A DNA stretch of 64,000 nucleotides from Cladophialophora immunda (Eukaryota > Ascomycota > Eurotiomycetes > Chaetothyriales > Herpotrichiellaceae): assembly GCF_000835495.1 (NCBI RefSeq), contig NW_015622542.1, positions 5,230,485 through 5,294,484 on the forward strand, read 5' to 3'. The position numbers and the translations under genes were made by a program. Positions within the stretch are counted from its first letter, which is position 1. Every line of letters starts with the position of its first letter. Of this stretch, positions 13,201 to 25,129 are shown piece by piece. The notes beneath the pieces were generated by a model. It did not search any database, had not been told where the DNA came from, and saw only the letters and a program-made list of their open reading frames with translations.

Positions 13201-14947
13201 TGCCTCGCTAAGCTTGGTGACATATCTCAGCTCTTTGCCGTGTGTATTGCGTCGGACCAAACCATCTACGACTGGCGACTTTCTCGTCTCAGCATGGCAA
13301 TAATGCGGGCCAACAGTGTAGGCTTTGACGTCCTCCGCATTCTCGGTCTTCAAGAATTGCTCGTAGATATAACTGCTGTTCGGTTCTGTGATGCACCTTG
13401 GAACAGACAGGTCAGGATCATACTCGGAAGATTTATTGCCGATCTTGCGGAAGAGTCGTCGAGCGCCACCGCCTTGGCTCTTGGGGAAATAGATGATGAC
13501 ATTGTGGTCTTCTCCATTGACAGGCTTCTCGACAAAGGGTTTCTTGAATGGTTTCCCATCAACAACCAGAGTGTCTCCGTCATCCATCAGCTCAACGGAT
13601 TTTGTAGTTGGGGTGCCGCCTCCGGTACCATCCTCTGGACCTTCCAGAACCACACCGGACATAGTTTTCACATGCTGGGCAAGCTCCGACGACTCCAGTC
13701 TTGGGCCACCATCGCGATTGACTTCTATCCTCTTGGGAGTAGGGATCTGCATTTGGTCCAGGATTTTGAGACACAAACGTCTGTCCCATAGGACCTTTTG
13801 CATGGCCAAGTCATTTACAACAAACGGTTTCCGCAGCTTGACATATGCAATGGCCTTGTCGAGAGGAAAACCATCCGAGAAAAATGAGATGAGATAGTCG
13901 CTTTGATGGGTTAGAAGGATTGTATCCAGATACAGGGATTCGGGGACTCATTATTTCCACTTACCATATGGGCCAGTTCTCGACGTCTACCGAAGTTAGC
14001 CATAGGTGAAAGGGGACAAAGAAGAGGGGAGGCTCACCTTCATCGAGAATGGCTTTATCGCCAAAAACAATGACCTCGAATTCTCCTTCTCCCTGAAGGC
14101 GGGTCAAGATCTGGCGACTTGGTCGACTTCGGGCCTTGACATCAAGAGCACAAACGCCAATCCTGCCCACAGGTGTTTTATTCTCCGAGTTAATGCTCTC
14201 ATTCTTGGAAGATCCAGTGGTACTCAAGCGGCGACCGGAAGATGAACGAGGCTGAGATATTCGAGGCGGGCGCGCAGGGAATGCAGTCTCTGCACCATCC
14301 GACTTTCCAGTGATTCCCGAGGATTGGGCGGCAGTAGCAGAAGGCAAAGACATGTCGCTTTTAGGAGCATATGTGGTGGGAGATGAAACTTGAGATGACA
14401 AATTTGACACTAGATCCGAATGATTAGGAATGCTTGGATTGAAGGCAGGAGGCGAAAGCACAGGCAGACCTGGAGCAATGGAAGTAGATATGGTTGTCAC
14501 CACCGTGGGATCGTGGGCTGTTGTTGTTGAGTTCTGGGCTGTAGGGGAGCTGCTGTAAGGTGATCTATCCACCTCGATGCTTTTGATAGAAGATGGCGGG
14601 CTCCTGGCGCCTTCCTCGGACTTCCTCACAGAGCGGATTGAAGAAAACGAGGCCGATAGACGTCTATCCGCGCTAGGCTTGGTGTTCGGAGGTGGCATAC
14701 TTATGCTCGAGCGGCCGGCGGAGGCCCTGGTCGTTTCAGCATGGGCGCCTTTGCGGACATCGGGATTCTTGTGAGCTGCCAACAAGGAGTGGGTTGAAGG
14801 GGTCCGGCCAGTTAGCTTCTGGGGAGGACGAGTGGTAGATGTAGTCGACGAACTGGTCGAGTAGACGGCAGTGAGAGCGGCGTTATCGTCAGTGTCGTTT
14901 TCCGAGGTGTTGGTGGGTGTTCGACGGAGGGGAGAATAAATCTCCAT
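10249..14947 (-). CDS. VIP1: Bifunctional inositol pyrophosphate kinase/phosphatase (Vip1/Asp1/PPIP5K)
   Basis: Exons 14947-14038, 13986-13965 (22 nt) and 13900-10249, giving 1527 residues. Introns are 51 nt and 64 nt. About 260 Ser/Thr-rich residues precede the ATP-grasp kinase domain, which starts at GRIGVCALDVKARSR. The junctions rebuild the family text VENWPICDYLISFFSDG, and the kinase ends near IIDVNGWSFVKDN. Next comes the histidine acid phosphatase-like domain with VVSVIRHADRTPKQK (about residue 750) and ESHIYTLLN further on, the fungal form of the human SHVHSL motif. Vip1 adds a pyrophosphate to IP6 or IP7 and its second domain removes it, which affects polarised growth, phosphate sensing and microtubules in yeasts. 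It is divergently arranged with UTP21 across 0.8 kb. Confidence 0.95.
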
Positions 14948-15753
14948 GGTCGATGATGGGATGATCGATGATGTAGGAGGCGAGCAAAATAGCCGAGACC
15001 TTCTTACTGTAGATGGAATGGGAAAAATGCCCCCGACTTATCCGAGCTGAAGCTGTGGGGAAGGATGGCTTGAGACTTTCTACGGTCCTTTGATCAGAAA
15101 CCGAGTTCGTTCTCTAAGAGTGGAGTGGGAAAGAATGACGATATAAGAAGAGATGACGGGCCCGGGACACAGAAGGGGTTCTAGATGAATACATGTCTTG
15201 AAGAGATGGGCAAGGAGAAGAAGTCGATCTCGCCCGTCGTTGGGTAAAATAAGATCTCGCGCACTTGTGGCATCATGCTACAAGGTACAAAGGCAGGAAA
15301 GGGCGAGCTGATTCGTATAATTGATGATGGTGGTTGGACGGAGGCCACAGGAGAGGCAAAATTTGCTGTGCGAGAGGATGAGTAAGTGGGGGTTGGTTGG
15401 CCATCCGAGGCCCTTTAGTGGTGCCAGAGCCTGGAGCAAGCAGGGGAGGGATCCAGCTGGGCACCGCTAGGTGCACCTAAATCCCAACCCACCGCCCGGA
15501 AGTGGGAGGGAGCTCAACCATCCAGGCGGGAGTGGGCACATGGCATTCACCACCCACGCACCGCGTTCCCAAGGCCCACGTCAGTGGCACTTTCTGCCGG
15601 GCGGTGAGAGCCACGCGAAAAAAAATATTGAGAATTGACCGTCAACATCCTGACATATGTACCGAGTTGTGTATGGCCGCCTTGTCATAGTCCGTGCTAC
15701 AAGCAACACGCACCTGCAGGCGAGGCAGGTCGAAAGCCACTCGCGCTCTCTTC
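14948..15753. other. Divergent promoter region between VIP1 and UTP21
   Basis: About 0.8 kb with no reading frame of interest. It should hold both promoters and 5' UTRs. No repeat or RNA gene was seen. Confidence 0.6.
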
Positions 15754-18700
15754 ATGGACGAAGGAATCGAGCAGCCCCTCGCAAAAAGGCAGCGGAGGGA
15801 GCTGTTCACCACCAAAGAAAAGTCTCGCACCAGCTCCAGACTGTTTGCGCCCTTCAGAGTATGCCCGACCTCCAGCCTTCTACCTAACCCTCTTGACTTA
15901 ATCCAACTTACTCACTCTTCTTACAGACTCTAGGATTGGTATCGCCAACCACTGTTCCCTTCACCTCTGTTCCACTGGGCAAAACAACCTTCCAGATCAC
16001 CACCTCCATCGGCGAGACGTTGCACACTTATGACCTACGACGAGGCCTCAATCTCGTGTTTCTCACTCGCCCTCAGTGTCCTGGCACGATAACGGCTACC
16101 TATGCCTACCGAGATCGAGTCTTTGTGGCCTGGGGGGGATCACAGGCCAACGAGCCCCGAGGGGTCTGGATTTTCAAGAGAGGACAGCTGATTGCAGAAT
16201 TGGACATCGATGACACCTACGTGCAAGAGATCCGTCAACTCCTCGTTTTCGGCTCGTGGATTGTGGGTTGTGGGCCCCAAAGCATCGAAGTCTGGAAGAC
16301 CGATTCGCGCGAACACTACACCTCCATCCTTTCCTCCTCTTCCTCAACCGACACCCGATCCAGTGGATCGTTTACGGGCCAAGTCTGTACTTTGCCAACA
16401 TTGTTGAACAAGGTCTTCGTGGGCACGAAATATGGGTCGGTGGAGATCTACAACATCAGCACAGGAAAGCTGGTTCACACCATCCTCCCCCCCTCCGCAC
16501 GCTCCGGTGCTGTTACGGCAATTGCCCCAGCTCCTGCAGTCTGCTTGTTAGCCGTTGCGTATGCTGACGGCTCCCTCAATATCACCGATGTCGAAGCCGA
16601 CGAACAAGTGTTGGAACTGCGCCTAGGAAGCAAGAAGCCGATAACTTCAATTACGTTCCGGACGGACGGTATGGGCGCGGGCGATGATGGCCGGAAGGAA
16701 GGCATCATGGCTACATCTAGCATTGAAAGCGGCGACATCACTCTGTGGGATCTCAATCGCGGCGGAAAGGTCGTTGGTGTGGTGCGAGGAGCCCATGAAA
16801 CTTCCAGTCTAGGCCGAGGCACTGGGGTGAACAAAGTCGAATTCCTCGCAGGACAACCAGTCCTGGTCTCGTCCGGGTCGGACAACGCTCTCAAGTCATG
16901 GGTCTTTGACCAGAATCCTTTTTCTCCCATTCCACGACTCCTCCACTCCAGGAGCGGGCATGCTGCGTCTATCACCAAACTCATATTCCTACCGGCGGCT
17001 TCAGATGGATCTGACGCTGCTGGGAAATGGCTCATGTCCGCCGCTCAGGACCGGAGTTTGTGGGGATTCAGTCTGCGCAAAGACGGTCAAAGTACAGAGC
17101 TCAGTCAAGGCGCTGTCAAGCACAAAGCCCGAAAATCAGGTCTCCTTACCGACGATGCCTCCGCCGTGGAGGACTTCAAAGCGCCACAGATTATTGACAT
17201 GGCGTGTTCTCTGAATCGAGACGGTGGAATGGGCTCGGTTAGTGGTCCCATTTGGTCCAATACAAAAAATGTCAACGCAGAAGAAATTAGTACCACCGGC
17301 TGGGAAAGTGTCATTACGGCACATGCTGATGACAAATTCGCAAGAACATGGTCATGGGGTAGAAAGAAAGCAGGGAGATGGGCTCTGGAAACGGGAGACC
17401 ACAAGCCCGTAACCAGCGTTGCCATCACTACTTGCGGGACATTTGCAATCGTTGGATCCGCTGGGGGCAGCCTCGATATGTTCAACCTGCAGTCTGGCGC
17501 TCATCGCCAGCGGTATCCGCCTCGGCTGACACCTGCACAGTTGAAACAGTTGAAGCTACAACAAGCCGACCCAAATCCAGTTCTCACTGCTCCTCGTGGC
17601 CATCGGGACGCGATCACGGGTATTGTGGTCGACAATCTGAACCAGACGATGGTTACTACCAGCTTGGATGGGTCAATCATCCTTTGGGATTTTTCGTCCG
17701 GAAAAATACTCGAGCGCAAAACACTTGATTCTGCGGTGCCAACTGCAATCCGATACAATCCCGTCTCCGGCCTTCTGGCGCTATCCTGTGACGACCTATG
17801 TATACGCATCGTTGACATCGAAACACACAAAGTTGTGCGTGAGCTATGGGGATGCATTGGTCAAATATATGACTACTGCTTCTCACACGACGGGCGGTGG
17901 ATTACAGCTTGTTCAATGGACTCAGTTATTCGTGTCTTTGATCTTGCTACAGGTCACTTGATCGACGCATTCAGGACAGCTGCAACATGTACCAATATGG
18001 CATTTTCCAGCACCGGTGAGTTTCTGGCCACTACGCATGCCGGAAGCCCGGGAATATTCGTGTGGACGAACAAGACTCTCTTCAGTCACGTATCCACTAG
18101 GCAGATTGATCATGTTCATGGAGTCATTGACCTGAGCCAGACGGCTGCCGCGTTCAATGCTGCCACTCAACTTGCCATCGAAGATGCAGCTTCGGAGGAG
18201 GAAACCATCGTCGACGGGTTTGACGATTCGTCGACATTGGAGCAACTAGACAAGCGCCTGCTGACATTGTCGCTCCAGCCTCAATCGCGATGGCAAACGC
18301 TGCTAAACCTCGACAGCATTCGCTCGAGAAACAAACCTATCCAGCCGCCAGAGAAGCCCAAAGCGGCGCCCTTTTTCTTAGGATCGACCAGCCTCACCAA
18401 CGGCAGCAAGACAGACAACGACACGTCCCTTGTCCCGGCCAAGGTCATCGAAGATTCTGAACGCTCACGCATCTCACGCCTGGCGTCTACAAGCCAGGCA
18501 CTCTCCTACCATCCTCCACAACTCTCTTCCCTTCTCGAAGCCTTCTCTTCGTCGCCTTCACGAGATCCTTCTCCTTTGACAGACCACCTCTCCTCTCTGA
18601 CCCCCTCGGCCGCCGACTTGGAAATCCGCTCCCTCGCACTCTCCGAAATGCCTCTCTTCATCGACTTCCTCACCCACCAGCTCCGCCAGAGAACATCCTT

Positions 18701-18884
18701 TGAACTGGTGAACACGTGGATGAGCGTGTTTTTGAGAGTGCACGGCGATTTTGTCAACGAGGTGGACGACGTCAGGGAGAAGGTGGTGGAGTGGAGAAAG
18801 GCCATGGTCGAAGAGGAGACGAGGCTAAGTGAGTTAGTCGGGTATACGAGAGGCGTTGTCGAGTTCTTAAGGAGTGCGAGATAA
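15754..18884 (+). CDS. UTP21: U3 snoRNP / SSU processome protein Utp21 (WDR36)
   Basis: Exons 15754-15858 and 15927-18884, with a 68-nt intron (GTATGC...TTACAG) in phase 0; 1020 residues. The first exon ends in SRLFAPFR and the second begins TLGLVSP, rebuilding the conserved N-terminal APFRxLGxVS stretch, which is why this upstream exon was chosen. Many WD40 repeats follow (GDITLWDLNRG, GSIILWDF, DSVIRVFDLATG), consistent with two tandem propellers. The C-terminal quarter is the helical Utp21 domain, starting near WQTLLNLDSIRSRNKP and ending close to the stop. Utp21 belongs to the UtpB subcomplex, which works in nucleolar 18S pre-rRNA processing. The gene is expected to be essential and looks intact. 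Confidence 0.96.
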
Positions 18885-20145
18885 AATGAAGAGCATGTGT
18901 ACGTTTTTCAGTGAGAGATAGTACGTACACGATTGACGATGTACATGATGATCAACAATCAGAAAACATCGGCCATGAGATGGCCAGGCTCATCCCTCCC
19001 TCTCTTTGTCTATTCTCTATTACGTAGTCCATTAAAATGTCTTTTCTTGAGATTATTGATGTACATACAGTTCGCTCCTACAGTACCCGATCCTCCTCAC
19101 CAGTATCATACGCTCATATAGTTTGAGCTCATTGGCCAGCATGCATATAGGCGAGAGTGGCAGTGACAATGCCGGCGGCGGCGGCGGCGCCAGCGGCGGT
19201 GGCGACTCCACGCCTGCTTCTACGCAGCTCCCGGATGACCTCCATCTCGCACCCCTTGATTGAACCAGCGATCTGGACCACGGGAAGCGGGAGAGCGCTC
19301 ATCGTCTTTCCCCTCCCCTCTCTCGCACTGTGCCATTGAGTGCGCTCCCCTCTACCTCGCTCGATAAAGAATACGCGCTGGAACGAAACAGTATCAGTGC
19401 CTGACGCTCGTGGGTGGACATCCGCTTGAAACGCAGCGTCTGCGACGAGAAGATGAGATGTGTGTCGCGCGAGCCTGTCTCTCTCGGGTGTTGCGACACG
19501 CCCAGGGTGTCGGATGAGGCTAGTCGAGGCCCCGGACAAAGAGCCCTTCTTGACTGTCATTAATTCTCGGCGACGCGTGTGTTTTGCTCGCAGGCGACGA
19601 GGACAGGGGACCTGCCCAAAGCTCATGAACGCACTGGGTCAGCTCCCTCCTCTTTGTCTATCTCATTTGCCGATCGCGGTTTCTTGGATGGTGTTCGTCA
19701 GGAGGCTCGCTGAAGCCGATATCGCATTCTGTATTGGCGGATTTCTTGCTCGATCATTCGCAAGGCCACGGGCCAAATTGCGAGCACCTCAAGTGCAGGG
19801 TCCCCACCAGGACCTGTCTCGTGGTATATTCTGCCCAAGCATTACCCTCCCCATTCGGGCAAGCATAATCGGGAGGGAGATCAAGCTTGCTAAGGACGCA
19901 ATCTCTTCGATGGCGAGCGAATTGGCTGGACCACTCGAATAAGTTGGCTCATAGGTTGCTGGCCCTTGTCGAATATGTCTCGGAGCTCGGATTTGTCACT
20001 GTGCTTGTCCCCTGTGACGGAACCCGTTTGAACCTGTGTCACGAAACCGCGTGTGTCAGAATGACAAATGCCCTTGCAATGGGGTGCGGAGATTGAGGGT
20101 CTCTGTTTGTTCGCGGAGAACGGCAGAGCAAAAGAGAGACCGGAC
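18885..20145. other. Convergent intergenic region with one doubtful small ORF
   Basis: This stretch lies between the stops of UTP21 (+) and a Zn2Cys6 regulator (-). On the minus strand, an in-frame ATG at 19302 opens a 57-codon frame to 19129. That frame has an Ala/Gly-rich hydrophobic C-terminus (VATAAGAAAAAGIVTATLAYM) that could be a membrane tail. It sits in GC-rich triplet-repeat-like sequence (GGCGGCGGCGG), so it may be chance. It is noted but not called as a gene. Confidence 0.4.
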
Positions 20146-21986
20146 TCACCAGACGGGATCACAAAACAGGAAGATTGTCTGCAAGCGTTTGATCTGCCCT
20201 TTGACCCACTCCAACTGGCCTTTCCGCAGTATGATCGGGTCGGCGTCATCCTCGGGCTCTGCAAACCGGTATATCTCGAGCAAATGAGGGAATACCATCC
20301 AACCCCCGGATGCCGCGGCCCTCATCCGGAAATCACTACCCTCTAGGTCCGGAATGCTTCTCGGCTCCCCCGTGAGAGGGTCTCGAATGATTTTATAAGG
20401 GAACGCGATCCCGGAGCTGTGGATCGGATTCGTCGGCACGACCGTGTCCCCGAGGTGGATGGGGATGGTTTCTAGTATAAGATCGACGAGGGTCTGGATG
20501 GTCGAGTTCGCCTTCGCCAGGATGGCGCGGTATCTCGAGTCCGTGAGCAGGGTGGGTTCGTCGGCCAGAGACTGCCGGACCATCTGAAGCGTGTAGATGC
20601 GACGACTTGCGTACAGATTGAATATCTCCACGAACGTCAGATCCGCCCAGACGGCGCATTTGTTGCCGTAGAAGCCTGCATCGAGGATTGAAGGGGCGAC
20701 GTCCTCACGAGCCACGAATTGCGGCAACCAGTCGGGATTTGGGATATTGCGTTTCCAAGCCATGAGCACGTCATCAATCCGGATGGCGTCGGCAATAATC
20801 TCTTCAAAGGCTTTGCGGCGTTGTCCAGAGACTGGTGTTGAGTAGTTGCCCTGCCGTCTCAGAGCCCAGAGACGGGCTTGCGTATTGGCAATCTGGGTCC
20901 CCAACACATCAAGTTGTGAAGCAACGCGGCCTGTGATTGAAGGGTGCTCAAACAGTTGTGCCGATTCCGCGGGCATAATGGTGCGTTGGGATAATGCATA
21001 GTTGATAAGAGCGTGCCTGGTTGCGTTAGTGAGGCCCTGCCCTACGTCGGTCGCATAGTTCGCTTGGCCTCTATGCCTGAGCAAGGCTACGGCTCCATTT
21101 TTGTGTTTGCCATAGGTCAGAGGCCCGGGTGTGTAGTGCAGAACCAATGCGTCGTAAAGATCAAAGATCAGGATCGTCATGAGGAGCTCATCCATGTTGG
21201 TCTGCGCCGCATCGCCGATTGCCTTTCTCGTTGCCTCGAGGGCTTTTGTGAAGAGCTGTCGTGCGGGCCGTGCGTCGCAGCCTCTGAAGTTCCACATCAT
21301 AGCGACATTAACGGTCACTGCTGCCGTTGCAAGTCTCAAGGGGGAATTCTCAGAAGACTTCAGGTACATTGGTTGCCAGAGAAGTGCAAAAGAATTGTGA
21401 AGCTGAGGGTCGTAGATGGTTCCGGTGTAATAGCGAAAGAAGAAATTGATGGAGGCGTTCTGAGGGTCCGGCTTAATCGACTCAGGTATTATGAGACGGG
21501 TATCGCCGAGACCGGGATCGCTGAACTCAGAGGGTCGTAGCCGCTCGAGGTGCTGAGGGGTGTCTTGGTCTTCAGGGTTCTCTTCCGTTGCTGCTGAATA
21601 TATGACCCACTGAAGGGGGCCCTGGGGCATCACTATCGATGATCTAGTTGTTGTGTTGGTGGACGTCGTTGTCAAGTCCAGAGAGCCTTCACTGCTGGGA
21701 GTGCTGGTGCAGGACTCTGCCTCCCTTGCAGCATTCTGCTTTTCCAGCCTCCGGATAACAACCTTGTTTTGACTCCGGTGTGCCCCGTCAAAGACATCTG
21801 CATAGCCAGGACAAGTCTGGCGCCGTCTAGTGCAGTTATTGCACGCTGGTTTGCCTTGATCACACTGCGTCATGAGTATTCCAGATCGGTCAGGGCAACG
21901 ATAGGGGTAGGAGAGCGCGGCCGACTTACCTTTACCCGGCGGGTTCGACAGGCCTTGCAGCCACTGCTAGGGCCGTGATAGACCAT
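20146..21986 (-). CDS. Zn2Cys6 transcription factor (fungal-specific)
   Basis: Exons 21986-21930 and 21864-20146, joined by a 65-nt intron in phase 0; about 591 residues. The zinc cluster is built across the splice site: CKACRTRRVK in exon 1 and CDQGKPACNNCTRRRQTC in exon 2, with spacing C-x2-C-x6-C-x5-C-x2-C-x6-C. The ATG that opens the long exon-2 frame (21873) lies inside the intron and is not the start. The remaining 550 residues are helix-rich with a fungal transcription factor middle-region character (FFFRYYTGTIYDPQLHNSF). The stop overlaps a donor-like GTGAGT, so a further 3' exon cannot be excluded. It opens a metabolic gene block, so a pathway regulator is possible. Confidence 0.88.
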
Positions 21987-23313
21987 TGTCAACAAGATAG
22001 TGGAGTGCAGTAGATCAACATCTAGCGGAGGCGGGTAGTCGAGCCAGGCCCTATCGCAAGCATGTCCTGCTATTTCTCCAATATATAAACATGGTGCTCG
22101 TTAGGCAACAAAATTCTGGCGATTAGCGAGCCAATTGCTCCTGGCGGCGCCAGCCACAACGACGTCGTTTTCAACTTCAGACAGACGAAACCCCTAAGCC
22201 AATAGTAGACGTGGCTGGCTCTGCAGAGAAACTTTATCTTTGTCGGCTTCGCGTATTAGAACGTATTGCTTTGGGAGGGAGACGGGCCTGATCTGCTTGG
22301 CGTGGAACGCCGGATGTGGATGGAATCAATGGCTGGCAATTTCTCACGCGCTGGTGAGGAGGCTGTGGACGTTCAATGAGCGATGCGAAATACGAAGGAT
22401 GATTGCAGTTTAGCTCTGCTGAGTGTGCGCAAGTCCACCACCGCAGAGGAGGTCGCAAGGCGCGACTCTTTCAGGTTAGTTTGGCTGATGAGAAGAACCT
22501 GCGCCACGATTTGGCGCGAATATCAGTCCGAAAAAGATCACACATGTACACCGCACCTCCGCGCTGAGGTGGGAACGATGACGAGGTTGACAGATAAATC
22601 AAAGACTGCGTGACGGGAAGGAAGCGAGATGCTCAGGGCCATGGATGACTTGATGTCAGCGTACAGAGGACGACATGGAAGGAATTCCTTTACGGAGTAC
22701 GGACGAGGTACGGAGGATGGGGGTTAAATGTCTGGATGCAATAACAATATTCCGGATTCCGGATACTTGTCCTCCACTAGTCTGAATGTGGAATGGTCTT
22801 GTAGCCCTCAACCAGCCGCCGCTAGGTAGGTATACAGAGTATACGATCATTTTGTTTGCTAAAGAGGGCTTTCATATCAATCTGTCCTGCGGTATAGAGC
22901 TGAAAATTCTGAAATCAACGACGGCGATTGGGTTGTGGAGCCTTACTGCAATATCTCTTCGCCAGTTGATCTCGAGGAGTGCGTGCACCCAGTTAGACCG
23001 CTCGGCCGAATCTACGAGGTTCCCTGACGCCGGTCTGAAAGAAATATATAGCCGAGAGGTAGGTATAGCCGCGCCGCAAGGAGCCAGGTTCAGTTGAAGG
23101 CGAGCTTAAAGCAGTCCCAGAGCCCTCACTCTCTGGAATCAAACGGCAAATGGCGAATGGCTTTTTTGTACTCAAGTAATCTAGGTAGTCAAGGCACATA
23201 TTGTATATTACAAGGCATCGATCAGCCGCACAAATAAAGGTAATATTGACATGAAAGGGTGACTATTTCTCGACTGTCTGATTGAGTCGTTCCACGAAGA
23301 ATCCAGGTATCTC
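21987..23313. other. Intergenic region
   Basis: About 1.3 kb between the 5' end of the Zn2Cys6 gene and the 3' end of the propeller-protein gene, both on the minus strand. No gene was recognised. TATATAAA occurs near 22081-22088, roughly 95 nt upstream of the regulator's ATG, and could be a TATA element. The stretch 22650-23270 is poorer in G+C than its surroundings. Confidence 0.45.
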
Positions 23314-24528
23314 TTACAACAGCACAGAAAGAAGCGCTAGGGATACCATGAATAGGCACCAACGTACTCCTTGATCGAAAGATGCAGCCGCCCCGCCAGT
23401 GGACTGAGTCTGTGTAGCGGCTCCTTGCGTTGCCGATGAAGTAGCTGAAGCTGAAGATGAAGCCGAAGACGAAGCCGAAGTCGAGGAGTTACTCGTCGCG
23501 GCGGAATCCTGAGCGATTGGCCCTATTACGGAGAGACCCTGAGAGCCCGATGACGGATTTGAAGCAGCCGATTGCCCTCCATTCGTTGTCACATACAGCT
23601 TGTCCTTGTCTGATGGAGTTCTGCCCCAAGCCACAGCAGTTGGTCCGAGAAGCGAGCTGGCGTTGCTGTTCGCCGTACCGGCAATCACCTCCACTGTCCC
23701 GTTGCCAGCAACCCTGCTCAAAGAGTTGACCTGCTGGCAGATATAGGCTGTTCCAGAGTCATCCAAGATGAGATCGTCGGGTTTGGCGATCTGCGCGATG
23801 GTTTCGGGCGTCCCCGCAGCAGTCCCATTCGCAGAGATTGCTAGGCGGTAATACAGGTTGGAACCCGTGTTTGTATAGTAGAGAGACCCATTTTGATACT
23901 TCAACCCATTGATTCCTGCTGCTTTAGAGGGGCTGGGATCCATCGACGCATCTTTGATAGCTACCACAACGTCTCCTGTTGCTACATCGACCTTCCAGAT
24001 CAGACCAGCGTAGGAATCGGCCGCCAGGACAAATCCGTCTTGCCCATCAACATGTGTGAGGCCATTGAGGACAGTGGCATTCGCGAGTATGGCAATCTCG
24101 CGTGGAGTTGGAAGGCTGGTTACCTTGCCGGTGGGAAGTTGGCGAAAGCCGCTCATATCGACTTCAAAAAGCGTGAATGATTGCGGAACGGGTTGTCTCG
24201 TCTGAATCGAGAAGTTGCCTGTCGTCACATAGAATACATCAGGCTGAAGCTCAGTGATGCCATAAGAGCCAGAGACGCCCGGAAACTGTGTGATAAGAGT
24301 TGCATTGAGCGATGATTGGGGATCGATTTCCCATAGTGTCGCCGCGGGGGCCGAAGTTGTCACGAGGATTTTGCCGTTGCCTCGCACAGCTAGATTCTCG
24401 ACAAGAAAGTTATCCAAGGCTGCAATTTTCTGGACCGTATATTCATTGGGTGCTGTAGTCTGGGCAGCGGCGATTAGTGCAAAGGTGCATAGAGAACACA
24501 AAAGACAGAACATCTTGACCAGAAGCAA
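23314..24528 (-). CDS. Secreted GPI-anchored six-bladed beta-propeller (SMP-30/gluconolactonase-like)
   Basis: A single exon of 404 residues. A signal peptide (FCLLCSLCTFALIAAAQ) precedes a propeller domain with repeated strand patterns such as ENLAVRGNGKILVTT, INGLKYQNGSLYYTNTGSN and PDDLILDDSGTAYI, typical of SMP-30/gluconolactonase-like folds. At the C-terminus a Ser/Ala/Thr-rich linker (about residues 345-385) ends in a hydrophobic tail (FMVSLALLSVLL), consistent with a GPI anchor. Enzymes of this fold hydrolyse lactones with a divalent metal, but many secreted fungal members have no known activity and I cannot confirm the metal ligands. Ten or so Asn-x-Ser/Thr sites fit secretion. Its place near two SDRs and a sugar permease is suggestive only. 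Confidence 0.78.
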   Translation of the reverse strand: MLLVKMFCLLCSLCTFALIAAAQTTAPNEYTVQKIAALDNFLVENLAVRGNGKILVTTSAPAATLWEIDPQSSLNATLITQFPGVSGSYGITELQPDVFYVTTGNFSIQTRQPVPQSFTLFEVDMSGFRQLPTGKVTSLPTPREIAILANATVLNGLTHVDGQDGFVLAADSYAGLIWKVDVATGDVVVAIKDASMDPSPSKAAGINGLKYQNGSLYYTNTGSNLYYRLAISANGTAAGTPETIAQIAKPDDLILDDSGTAYICQQVNSLSRVAGNGTVEVIAGTANSNASSLLGPTAVAWGRTPSDKDKLYVTTNGGQSAASNPSSGSQGLSVIGPIAQDSAATSNSSTSASSSASSSASATSSATQGAATQTQSTGGAAASFDQGVRWCLFMVSLALLSVLL

Positions 24529-25129
24529 GACAACAATAAAGGAGAGGCGAAAGCAGAGAGTGGCTGAGGAAGGTATAACATCTTGGGGAATGAGGGTACC
24601 CTTAAATCATTTCCAATTAGGCGTTGTTTCTCCTCAGGAGTCTGCAGCCTTGAGCCCAGTCAAGTTCTCCAGACATTCTCGAAGTGCACGACGTTATGAA
24701 TGATAAAGCTCCTTGCCAATTCCGTCGAGGGCGAAACAACCGTCTCCGCCATGTGGAGAACCATAGCTTGGCACTTCGTACACTAAACTCAGAAAGGTAA
24801 GATGCGCCGCTGTCTTTCCGACCTCAAGTTCAAAGCTCCGCCTTTGAAATTGACACAGAGCACTTGGTACACCTCGATGATGGCTTCGTCAAAGCCAGAT
24901 GGGAGGCAGAGTCCATGTTATTGCAGGGCTTTTCCCGCTACCGGTAGAAAGATCTCTCTTTCCGCCCTCTAGTGAGGCTGAAGTTTAGAGCACCAGGGGC
25001 AAGCGATTTGGAACGCCTAACGGGGGCTTGGCTGCGGTCGATGTATCTATCTGCTGCGGTCCTCGTTCACTAAACCCTCACGGTCAATTCTGACACCACC
25101 TTCATTGAGATCCTACTACTCTCCACGGG
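24529..25129. other. Divergent intergenic region
   Basis: This stretch lies between the 5' ends of the propeller gene (-) and the second Zn2Cys6 gene (+). It is likely a shared promoter region. No other feature was recognised. Confidence 0.55.

Noticed and set aside
19129..19302. 57-codon minus-strand ORF with hydrophobic tail
   Set aside because: It sits in triplet-repeat-like GC-rich sequence and has no known family; kept only as a note in the intergenic entry.
21865..21873. ATG at 21873 as start of the Zn2Cys6 regulator
   Set aside because: It would lose the first half of the zinc cluster; the ATG is within an intron that ends in ACGCAG.
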